Assembly: GCA_946480535.1 (NCBI GenBank)
Contig: CAMLKA010000016.1
Span: 1-22,413, forward strand
Source: an uncultured Candidatus Saccharibacteria bacterium
GTDB lineage: Bacteria; Patescibacteria; Saccharimonadia; Saccharimonadales; UBA1547
Direction of reading: 5' to 3'
DNA: 22,413 nt
The notes under the pieces are model-generated. The model had not been told where the DNA came from, searched no databases, and saw only the letters and a list, made by a program, of their open reading frames with translations. Positions within the stretch are counted from its first letter, which is position 1. Every line of letters starts with the position of its first letter. This document shows, piece by piece, positions 8,223 through 13,945 of this stretch. Made by a program: the position numbers and the translations under genes.

Positions 8223-8321
8223 GTATCTCCTCGAAAGTTAAATAGTGTTAGTTGATGAGAGAGTCGTGAGCGGTTCGGCTCGTCCGAACGTCGACGGCTA
8301 GAGGACCCGGGGGTCATAGTG
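8223..8321 (-). other. Roughly 100-nt leader of the gre-like operon with a stable hairpin
   Basis: From the promoter at 8356-8328, transcription should begin near 8321, leaving about 100 nt before the ATG at 8222. The leader contains GTTCGG / CCGAAC (8273-8278 and 8284-8289, 5-nt loop), a short GACC / GGTC self-complementary stretch near 8305-8316, and the SD GAGGAGAT near the ATG. No short open frame or known riboswitch class was recognised. This is much longer than other leaders in the window. Confidence 0.4.
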
Positions 8322-8327
8322 AAAATT

Positions 8328-8356
8328 ATTATAGAAGCGAATTACGTATCTGTAAA
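8328..8356 (-). promoter_or_regulatory. Promoter of the gre-like / ABC / Nudix / HD gene run
   Basis: On the minus strand TTTACA (8356-8351) and TATAAT (8333-8328) are separated by exactly 17 nt. The -35 lies inside the last codons of the DUF1801 gene. Confidence 0.65.
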
Positions 8357-8728
8357 GGTTTCTTTAGGAAAATGGCCAGCATGGTAGGCAAGGATTTTAC
8401 GAATAGTACCTTTCGGAAGCGGTTCATCGTTTTTAAACTGGAGTGTTCCTCGACCGGAGCGGTGAGGGAGCATCATACGATGGATGTTGGCGTCGTTTTT
8501 GGGTTCAAAGATTGCATAGAGGCCAATATGATCTTTGGCGGCCGCAAAATGAACAATACCCCGCTTGCCAGGAGCGGGGCGATAGGTTGGCATGCCGTAG
8601 CTTATATCTTCAATTGTTTTAGGGAAGGTGGCCTGAATGGCAGACCGCAGCCAAGAGAGTCGTTCGCGGATTGGCTCCGGGAAGTCCTCGATGTATTCGT
8701 CTACGAGGGGACTCTTTTGGTAGCTCAT
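8342..8728 (-). CDS. DUF1801 (YdhG/YjbR-like) protein
   Basis: This 128-residue soluble protein has the pattern of the DUF1801 family: an N-terminal helix (VDEYIEDFPEPIRERLSWLR), then FPKTIEDISYGMPTYR, a strand HFAAAKDHIGLYAIFEP and LQFKNDEPLPKGTIRKIL near the end. The family has a frataxin-like fold, and some members are annotated as iron chaperones, but no metal-binding motif can be assigned here and the role is unknown. No SD precedes the ATG; TATAAT ends 6 nt upstream, so translation is probably leaderless. It is followed directly by the promoter of the gre-like run, without a visible terminator, so read-through is possible. Confidence 0.85.
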   Translation of the reverse strand: MSYQKSPLVDEYIEDFPEPIRERLSWLRSAIQATFPKTIEDISYGMPTYRPAPGKRGIVHFAAAKDHIGLYAIFEPKNDANIHRMMLPHRSGRGTLQFKNDEPLPKGTIRKILAYHAGHFPKETFTDT

Positions 8729-8734
8729 GCTTTT

Positions 8735-8761
8735 ATTATACTCTTTTTTTGGGATTGTCTA
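8735..8761 (-). promoter_or_regulatory. Promoter of the DUF1801 gene, leaderless; possible overlapping forward -10
   Basis: The minus strand has TATAAT (8740-8735) ending 6 nt before the ATG at 8728, with TAGACA (8761-8756) upstream at a short 15-nt spacing. The plus strand of the same bases reads TATACT (8737-8742), so a divergent promoter firing towards the structured segment at 8762 is possible. Confidence 0.5.
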
Positions 8762-8868
8762 GGGGCTGGTTCGGTATGTTTCGACGACATCTGCAGCCCA
8801 AGTTGAACCAGGCGCAGAGGCCCTGGTGAGACGTGGCGCGAAGCCGTCTCGAAATGTACCGGACAGCC
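8762..8868 (+). ncRNA. Unassigned structured segment, candidate noncoding RNA or leader of trhO
   Basis: No convincing gene fills 8741-8907, but the sequence is highly self-complementary. Bases 8764-8784 pair with 8849-8868 in a ~20-bp helix with one bulged G and a few G-U pairs. Inside it are ACCAGG/CCTGGT (8807-8812 with 8822-8827) and GAGACG/CGTCTC (8828-8833 with 8845-8850). GGGCTG at 8763-8768 can instead pair with CAGCCC at 8794-8799, so the folds compete. The 5' end resembles tmRNA (GGGGCTG...TTTCGACG), but it is too short and lacks a T arm and tag. The SRP RNA core (GGAA tetraloop, AGCA loop) is absent. A forward TATACT at 8737-8742 could start it. Strand and identity are uncertain. 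Confidence 0.4.
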
Positions 8869-8870
8869 GC

Positions 8871-8899
8871 TGGACAACAGAGGTGGAAATGTGTATAAT
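8871..8899 (+). promoter_or_regulatory. Promoter of trhO, leaderless
   Basis: TGGACA (8871-8876) and TATAAT (8894-8899) are spaced by exactly 17 nt. The ATG at 8908 begins 9 nt after the last base of the -10, so the transcript should start at or within a base or two of it. AGAGGTGG (8879-8886) lies upstream of the expected start site and would not be in the mRNA. Confidence 0.7.
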
Positions 8900-8907
8900 G
8901 GGCTACG

Positions 8908-9810
8908 ATGCAAAAAATTCTTCTCTACTACAAATTTACGCCGATTAGCGACCCGGAAGCTGTTAAGTTGTGGCAAAAAAGCCTCACTGATAGCTTGAAT
9001 CTTCGGGGGCGTATTCTTGTGAGCCAGCACGGCTTGAATGGAACCGTGGGTGGTGAGATGGATGATCTTAAGGCCTACATTAAGGCAACGAAGCAGTACC
9101 CTGGTTTCAAGGATGTTGTTTTTAAGTGGAGCGATGGTGGTCGCGAAGACTTCCCGCGTATGAGCGTGAAGCACCGACGCGAGCTTGTTGGCTTCCAAAA
9201 TAGCGATAACGAATTTGAGGTTGATGAGAATGGTGTGATTGGTGGTGGCGTCCACCTGAAGCCAAAGCAAGTACACGAACTTATTGAGAAATTTGGCGAT
9301 GACGTCGTTTTCTTCGACGGTCGTAACGAGCACGAGGCAAAAATTGGTAAGTTCAAAAACGCAGTAGTGCCAAACACCAATACCTCACGCGACTTTATTG
9401 AAGAACTTGAAAGCGACAAATACGACGATATTAAAGATAAAAAGGTTATTACCTACTGTACAGGCGGTATTCGCTGTGAAGTTATTTCTGCCATGATGAA
9501 AAAGCGCGGATTTAAAGATGTTTACCAAATTGACGGCGGTATTGTGAAATACGGTGAAGCCTATGGTGACGATGGCTTATGGGAAGGTGCGCTACGTGTA
9601 TTCGACGACCGCATGACGATGGAATTCTCTGACCACGCTAAAACTATCGGCGAGTGTACTCACTGTAGCGGCAAAACAAGTAACTTCGAAAACTGTGCTT
9701 TCGCTAACTGTAATGACCTCGTCCTTATTTGTGAGAACTGCAAGGAAAACCCTGACCTCTTGTTCCACACCGAAGCGTGTCGCGAAAAATCACTCGCTCT
9801 AACTCGTTAG
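8908..9810 (+). CDS. trhO: tRNA uridine(34) hydroxylase TrhO (YceA), rhodanese-related
   Basis: This 300-residue protein has the TrhO layout. An N-terminal YceA/acylphosphatase-like domain (about 1-95) contains GRILVSQHGLNGTVGG. A rhodanese domain (about 120-220) contains VVFFDGRNEHEAKIGKF and active-site loop CTGGIR with C184, then GFKDVYQIDGGIVKYGE. A C-terminal cysteine-rich segment has C250-x2-C253, C263, C268, C275-x2-C278 and C291, likely binding metal. TrhO hydroxylates U34 of certain tRNAs to 5-hydroxyuridine in an oxygen-dependent reaction, the first step to cmo5U/mo5U wobble modifications. The ATG follows a -10 box directly (leaderless). The next gene has its own promoter. Confidence 0.93.
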   Translation: MQKILLYYKFTPISDPEAVKLWQKSLTDSLNLRGRILVSQHGLNGTVGGEMDDLKAYIKATKQYPGFKDVVFKWSDGGREDFPRMSVKHRRELVGFQNSDNEFEVDENGVIGGGVHLKPKQVHELIEKFGDDVVFFDGRNEHEAKIGKFKNAVVPNTNTSRDFIEELESDKYDDIKDKKVITYCTGGIRCEVISAMMKKRGFKDVYQIDGGIVKYGEAYGDDGLWEGALRVFDDRMTMEFSDHAKTIGECTHCSGKTSNFENCAFANCNDLVLICENCKENPDLLFHTEACREKSLALTR

Positions 9811-9823
9811 AATTCTCTGCCTA

Positions 9824-9851
9824 TTCACATTATCCTTCCTGGGAGTATACT
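9824..9851 (+). promoter_or_regulatory. Promoter of the HdeD-like gene
   Basis: TTCACA (9824-9829) and TATACT (9846-9851) are 16 nt apart. The start near 9858 leaves a ~28-nt leader with AAGGGAGG (9866-9873), about 12 nt before the ATG at 9886. An out-of-frame ATG at 9875 lies close behind this SD. Confidence 0.55.
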
Positions 9852-9885
9852 GAAAGTACATAACTAAGGGAGGAATGTTTACGTT

Positions 9886-10443
9886 ATGGCAAAGCAAGAA
9901 TTAAGTTCAACTGCGAAACAGTTGTGGGGACTTGGTATCGCATTTGGAGTCGTATCGATTCTCTTCGGTATTTTGGCGCTATTTTGGCCAGGACTTACCG
10001 TTGGGTTGTTCATTCTATTGTTTGGTGTCTTCGTACTCGTTTGGGGTATTATCGGCATCATTATCAGCATTTCAAGTATTAGTACCGATAAGTTCTGGTG
10101 GTTAGAGCTTATCTTTAGCGTACTAGCGATTGGACTTGCGGTATATCTACTGCGAAACCCAGAAGAAGCAGCGAAGATTTGGATTTTCTTCGTAGGCCTC
10201 ACCTTCTTGGTTCGTGGTGTTGTTGATATCCTCGAGGGTCTCTTCGACGGAAACCGTACCGGCGGAAACCGTGTACTTGCGGTTATTCTCGGTGTGCTTG
10301 GTATCATTGCTGGTATCATCACCCTTACGTACCCAGTAAGTGCCGGTTTGGTTGTTGTATGGATTATTGGTCTCTACGCAATTCTGTACGGTGCATTGCT
10401 TATCGCGTTTTCATTCCGTGCAAAAGCAGAGCTCGAAAAATAG
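9886..10443 (+). CDS. HdeD / DUF308 family membrane protein
   Basis: This 185-residue protein consists almost wholly of about six hydrophobic helices in pairs. It contains the DUF308 repeat pattern: LWGLGIAFGVVSILFGILALFWPG..T near the N-terminus, a second copy centred on FVGLTFLVRGVVDILEGLFDG, and a third around LGVLGIIAGIITLTYPVSAGL. HdeD is a cytoplasmic membrane protein connected with acid resistance in enterobacteria, but members are widespread and their biochemical role is unresolved. The start is set by AAGGGAGG upstream. The gene has its own promoter and ends at a strong terminator at 10462-10494, so it appears monocistronic. Confidence 0.88.
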   Translation: MAKQELSSTAKQLWGLGIAFGVVSILFGILALFWPGLTVGLFILLFGVFVLVWGIIGIIISISSISTDKFWWLELIFSVLAIGLAVYLLRNPEEAAKIWIFFVGLTFLVRGVVDILEGLFDGNRTGGNRVLAVILGVLGIIAGIITLTYPVSAGLVVVWIIGLYAILYGALLIAFSFRAKAELEK

Positions 10444-10461
10444 TCACCCCAAGACTATTAC

Positions 10462-10494
10462 AAGTACCGCCTCAGTAAGGGGCGGTACTTTTTT
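10462..10494 (+). terminator. Intrinsic terminator after the HdeD-like gene
   Basis: AAGTACCGCC (10462-10471) pairs perfectly with GGCGGTACTT (10481-10490) around a 9-nt loop, followed by a T run to 10494. The T run abuts the extended -10 of uvrC. Confidence 0.88.
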
Positions 10495-10502
10495 GATACA
10501 AT
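10494..10502 (+). promoter_or_regulatory. Extended -10 promoter of uvrC, leaderless
   Basis: TGATACAAT (10494-10502) is an extended -10. The ATG at 10510 begins 8 nt after its last base and no SD is present. No -35 is recognisable; the region where it would lie is occupied by the upstream terminator hairpin. Confidence 0.6.
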
Positions 10503-10509
10503 AATAGCT

Positions 10510-12075
10510 ATGAACGCCAAGCTTGAAGCGAAACTAAAAACTCTGCCTCGTTCTGCAGGGGTTTATTTTCATAAGTCAAAAACGGGCGAAATCATCTATG
10601 TAGGCAAGGCCGCGGTACTAAAGAACCGCGTGCGTCAGTATTTCCAAAGCACACGCGATATGGATATTAAAACGCGCGCGCTGGTTGAGGAAATTGAAGA
10701 TACCGATTGGGTAGAGACGGAAAGTGAACTCGATGCGCTGTTTCTTGAATCGGAAATGGTGAAGCGGTACATGCCGCGCTATAACATTCTGCTTCGTGAC
10801 GACAAATCGCAAATGTTCGTCCGTATTGATATGAAGAGTGAGTGGCCAACGGTTTCATTTACGCGCAATCCCATTGATGATGGCGCAGATTATTTCGGAC
10901 CGTACTATAACGGGTTCGCTATTAAAAAAGCCCTCCGGTATTTGCGTAAGGTATTTCCGTACTACACAAAGCCACCTAAAGACGGCATTCGCCCCGACCT
11001 TGATTCACATATTGGACTGAGCCCGCGGCTGGGTACTAGTTCGGATGAATATAAAGCAACCTTGCGGCAACTCATTCGTTATTTTGAAGGTGGTCGTAAA
11101 GCTATAATTCGCGATATTGAAAAGCAAATGCAGCTTTCTGCGAAGCTTCATGATTTTGAAAACGCAGCACTGTACCGCAATAAACTGAATGACCTGAAGG
11201 CGCTCCAGCAACGTATTATGTTTGGAGATAGAGAGTTCCTTGATATTAGCAAGGACAAAGCGCTTGGTGATTTAGTGGAGTTATTTAGCCTTGCCAAGAT
11301 TCCTGCGCGAATCGAAGGATACGACATTAGCCATATGGGTGGCGCTAATGTTGTTGCAAGTATGGTGGTCTTTACGAATGGAGTAAGTGATCGTGCGAGC
11401 TACCGAAAGTTTAAGTTGAGTATTCAACGAAACGATGACTACGCAAACATGAACGAGGTATTAACGCGTCGCTTGAGTGAGAAAAACTTGAAGAGCTGGG
11501 GAAAGCCAGACCTTATTTTGATTGATGGTGGCAAGGGACAGCTTGAGGCTGGCATTAAGGCCTTGCAACAATATGACTTAAATATACCTATTATCAGTAT
11601 CGCAAAGCGTGAAGAAGAGGTAATCGTGAGTGCAACAAACTCTCATGTAGGTACTGAGCGACTCGACCGGTATTTGAAAGGCGAGCTTGATGATAGCGGC
11701 GTATTTGTTCAGCGTTCTGGTGACTATTACGTCGTCAATCTTCACGCGGGGCAAACAAACGCTTCGGGACACTCGAAAAACCTGCGAGGTGGCGACAGAG
11801 GTATCGCGAAATACACCCACGTTACAAAGCTTTTTCAGCGAATTCGTGATGAATCACACCGCTTTGCTGTGAGTTATCACACTGTATTAAAGCGAGCGAA
11901 GCAAACGGCCAGTAGCCTTGAGGATATTCCTGGTATTGGTCCGGCAACACGGCGCCAATTAATTCGGAAATTTGGCAGCCTTCGCGCGGTATCTGCCGCC
12001 GAAAAGGATGCAATTGCTGCGGTGATTGGTCCAAAGAAGGCCGAACAGGTCTTTGGTTATTTGCACCAGGCTTAA
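10510..12075 (+). CDS. uvrC: UvrC excinuclease subunit C, cysteine-free
   Basis: This 521-residue protein has a GIY-YIG nuclease domain (about 11-95: SAGVYFH..., YVGKA, R40), a UVR motif (about 202-236), and the UvrC RNase H-like nuclease. The latter has GYDISH (D272), DDYANM (D309/D310), LIDGGKGQ (D339) and RDESH (H450). Tandem helix-hairpin-helix motifs follow (about 470-520: IPGIGPATRRQLIRKFGSL). It makes the 3' and 5' incisions with UvrB in nucleotide excision repair. Two oddities stand out. The central RP-C-L...C..C region reads RPDLDSHIGLSPRLG, and the whole protein contains no cysteine, so the family's Fe-S cluster ligands are lost. Residues about 378-438 also carry an insertion before the RDESH motif. 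The start is leaderless. Confidence 0.95.
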   Translation: MNAKLEAKLKTLPRSAGVYFHKSKTGEIIYVGKAAVLKNRVRQYFQSTRDMDIKTRALVEEIEDTDWVETESELDALFLESEMVKRYMPRYNILLRDDKSQMFVRIDMKSEWPTVSFTRNPIDDGADYFGPYYNGFAIKKALRYLRKVFPYYTKPPKDGIRPDLDSHIGLSPRLGTSSDEYKATLRQLIRYFEGGRKAIIRDIEKQMQLSAKLHDFENAALYRNKLNDLKALQQRIMFGDREFLDISKDKALGDLVELFSLAKIPARIEGYDISHMGGANVVASMVVFTNGVSDRASYRKFKLSIQRNDDYANMNEVLTRRLSEKNLKSWGKPDLILIDGGKGQLEAGIKALQQYDLNIPIISIAKREEEVIVSATNSHVGTERLDRYLKGELDDSGVFVQRSGDYYVVNLHAGQTNASGHSKNLRGGDRGIAKYTHVTKLFQRIRDESHRFAVSYHTVLKRAKQTASSLEDIPGIGPATRRQLIRKFGSLRAVSAAEKDAIAAVIGPKKAEQVFGYLHQA

Positions 12076-12090
12076 CGCTTATGGTACGAT
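12061..12090 (+). promoter_or_regulatory. Promoter of the pilin-like repeat protein gene
   Basis: TTGCAC (12061-12066, in the last codons of uvrC) and TACGAT (12085-12090) are 18 nt apart. Transcription would begin near 12097, inside the palindrome described separately, leaving a leader of about 13 nt. AGAAGG (12098-12103) lies 6 nt before the ATG and could serve as SD. Confidence 0.4.
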
Positions 12091-12110
12091 TTAGAGCAGA
12101 AGGCTCTAAA
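12090..12110 (+). repeat. Perfect 8-bp inverted repeat over transcription start, SD and start codon
   Basis: TTTAGAGC (12090-12097) and GCTCTAAA (12103-12110) flank a 5-nt AGAAG loop. The left arm touches the -10 box, the SD-like AGAAGG spans the loop and the first base of the right arm, and the last A is the first base of the ATG. It could be an operator or an mRNA hairpin. Confidence 0.6.
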
Positions 12111-13897
12111 TGTCGACGAAAATAAAAAAATATTCATCAGGATTTACAATTGTCGAGCTGGTCGTCGTGATTGTTGTGATTGCGATTTTGGCGGGCATCG
12201 TCATTCTTGCTTACGGTCAGTGGCGTAATGAATTGGCGGCAAAAGAGGTGCAAAGTGACCTGGGCGCGGCGGCTTCGGCAATGGAAAATAAGCGCAACTT
12301 TAGCGAAGGCTACCCAACAGATATTCCAGCCACGTTTGTTGCGAGCCCTAACACGCTTGTAACATATGCTTTTGGTGACGAGAAAAGTTTTTGTCTCGAT
12401 GGGCGAAGCTCTATTGCCAACTCGGTATATTACTTTGTTGATTCAACAAAGGGGAGCCACGTGCTTCAGGGAACGTGTGCTGGTGGCGAAGGCGCAACGC
12501 CGGGCGAAACTATCTTCGTATATGACACGACACTACCGGGCTGTTCGAGCCTTACGGTTCAACTGCCCGTTACAAGTCCAACCTCTTCGGCCGGGAGTTC
12601 AATCGACTGGGGTGATGGTACGGTAGAGGCGTTGAGTGCCGCGAGACAATCGCACACGTACACCACGCCAGGTGAAAAGATTGTGAAATATAAGGGCCCA
12701 ATTACCACTATTGCAACATCGGGTATTGCTGCCGCCAGCCGACCGTGCCTTAAAGAAGTGCGCCAATGGGCAAATACAATTTCTCCAACAGCTATCAGCT
12801 TCCAAGATTCAACAAATATTACTCGCGTTGCTGCGCCACCATCTTCGGTAACAAACATGAGTGGTATGTTTCGTGGGGCGACAAACTTTAATCAAAATAT
12901 TTCCGGTTGGAACATGAGTAATGTAACGCTGACGTCATTTATGTTCTATAATGCGTCGAATTTTAACCAACCAATTGGCTCGTGGGACGTTTCAAAGGTA
13001 TACGATATGCAGTCAATGTTCTTTGGGGCGGCTCAGTTTAACCAGCCTCTTGCAAGTTGGAATACGGGTGCGGTATTACAGTTTGCACAAATGTTCTACG
13101 GAGCAACCGCCTTTAATCAAGCAATTGGAGGGTGGAATACCTCAAAAGTTACAGGGACTTCGTCGATGTTCCAGAACGCAACAAGTTTTAACCAGGCAAT
13201 TGGCACATGGGATGTATCGAAAGTTACAAATATGTCGCAAATGTTCTACAGCGCGTCTTCATTCAATCAGCCACTTAATACGTGGAATACGAGCAGCGTA
13301 ACAACTATGCAGAATATGTTTTATGCTGCAACCAGTTTCAATCAGCCACTCAGTTCATGGGATACAAGCAAGGTGACAAGTATGATTGCAATGTTTAGGG
13401 GCGCTACTGCCTTTAATCAACCATTGAATACATGGAATACAGGTCTCGTTACAAGCATGACGCAAATGTTTTATGGAGCCACCTCCTTTAACGGCTCTAT
13501 CGGCTCCTGGAATACGAGCAATGTAACAAATATGTCGACAATGTTTTGGAATGCCTCAGCTTTTAACCAGCCTATTGGCACCTGGAATACCGCAAGTCTT
13601 ACGAATATGTCTTCGATGTTCCGGGGTGCGAGCATCTTCAATCAGCCTATTGGCACCTGGAATACGAGCAATGTGACTGATATGACACAAGTGTTCCAGT
13701 ATGCCTATCAGTTTAACCAGCCGATTGCCGCATGGAACACCTCAAAGGTTACGGGAATGAACGGTATGTTCCAGTACGCGCAGCAGTTCAATCAAGACCT
13801 ATCGGGTTGGAATGTGACTGCGGTCACCACGAAACCACCAACAAGTTTCAACGCGAATGCTACGGCATGGACCCTCCCGAAGCCTATCTGGACATAA
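12110..13897 (+). CDS. Type IV pilin-like protein fused to BspA/DUF285 repeats (putative surface adhesin)
   Basis: This 595-residue protein starts with a short basic leader and a canonical prepilin site, G11/F12-TIVE. The mature residue-5 glutamate is E16, and a hydrophobic helix (12-35) follows, as expected for prepilin peptidase processing. Residues about 40-125 look like a pilin/pseudopilin headgroup with C95 and C123. A PKD-like segment follows (about 163-200, IDWGDGTVE...HTYTTPGEKIVKYKG). Then come 13 exact 25-residue BspA/DUF285 repeats (253-577: MF..A..FNQPI, .WNTS.VT.M) and an 18-residue tail. BspA-type repeats are found in surface adhesins of host-associated microbes. The fusion suggests an adhesive minor pilin or pseudopilin. 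No assembly genes are in view. The 5' end carries a palindrome over the start. Confidence 0.85.
   Translation: MSTKIKKYSSGFTIVELVVVIVVIAILAGIVILAYGQWRNELAAKEVQSDLGAAASAMENKRNFSEGYPTDIPATFVASPNTLVTYAFGDEKSFCLDGRSSIANSVYYFVDSTKGSHVLQGTCAGGEGATPGETIFVYDTTLPGCSSLTVQLPVTSPTSSAGSSIDWGDGTVEALSAARQSHTYTTPGEKIVKYKGPITTIATSGIAAASRPCLKEVRQWANTISPTAISFQDSTNITRVAAPPSSVTNMSGMFRGATNFNQNISGWNMSNVTLTSFMFYNASNFNQPIGSWDVSKVYDMQSMFFGAAQFNQPLASWNTGAVLQFAQMFYGATAFNQAIGGWNTSKVTGTSSMFQNATSFNQAIGTWDVSKVTNMSQMFYSASSFNQPLNTWNTSSVTTMQNMFYAATSFNQPLSSWDTSKVTSMIAMFRGATAFNQPLNTWNTGLVTSMTQMFYGATSFNGSIGSWNTSNVTNMSTMFWNASAFNQPIGTWNTASLTNMSSMFRGASIFNQPIGTWNTSNVTDMTQVFQYAYQFNQPIAAWNTSKVTGMNGMFQYAQQFNQDLSGWNVTAVTTKPPTSFNANATAWTLPKPIWT
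12866..13840 (+). repeat. Thirteen tandem 75-bp units encoding BspA/DUF285 repeats
   Basis: The units encode 25 residues each with no indels, from residue 253 to 577 of the pilin-like protein. Protein positions are strongly conserved (M/V-F, A, F-N, W, V-T) while third bases differ between most units. Units 9-11 share long identical DNA stretches, such as CCTATTGGCACCTGGAATAC in units 10 and 11, suggesting recent duplication or homogenisation there. Confidence 0.9.
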
Positions 13898-13929
13898 CTT
13901 CCTTGATGCGCGATTCATTCGGTTTGCGG

Positions 13930-13938
13930 TGATATACT
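13930..13938 (+). promoter_or_regulatory. Extended -10 promoter of the M24 peptidase gene, leaderless
   Basis: TGATATACT (13930-13938) is an extended -10, and the ATG at 13946 begins 8 nt after it. This spacing favours 13946 over an in-frame TTG at 13940. No SD is present and no clear -35. Confidence 0.55.
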
Positions 13939-13945
13939 ATTGCTA

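Noticed and set aside
8762..8868. SRP (4.5S-type) RNA, because it is a ~105-nt long hairpin
   Set aside because: The invariant domain IV core (GGAA-type tetraloop with CAGG / AGCA internal loops) is not present on either strand.
8762..8890. tmRNA gene, because the 5' end GGGGCTGGTTCGG...TTTCGACG resembles tmRNA starts
   Set aside because: Only about 130 bases are available before trhO; there is no T arm, no CCA end, no tag-peptide frame and no pseudoknot series.
8725..9333. 202-codon open frame on the minus strand opposite trhO
   Set aside because: It is antisense to a clearly conserved TrhO, lacks any recognisable domain or SD, and also runs through the structured segment.
12866..13840. 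CRISPR array or satellite DNA, because of regular 75-bp spacing
   Set aside because: The periodicity is at the protein level in one open frame; units differ by synonymous changes and there are no repeat-spacer units.
13940..13945. TTG start two codons upstream for the M24 peptidase
   Set aside because: The -10 hexamer ends at 13938, so a transcript would begin after 13940; ATG at 13946 fits.
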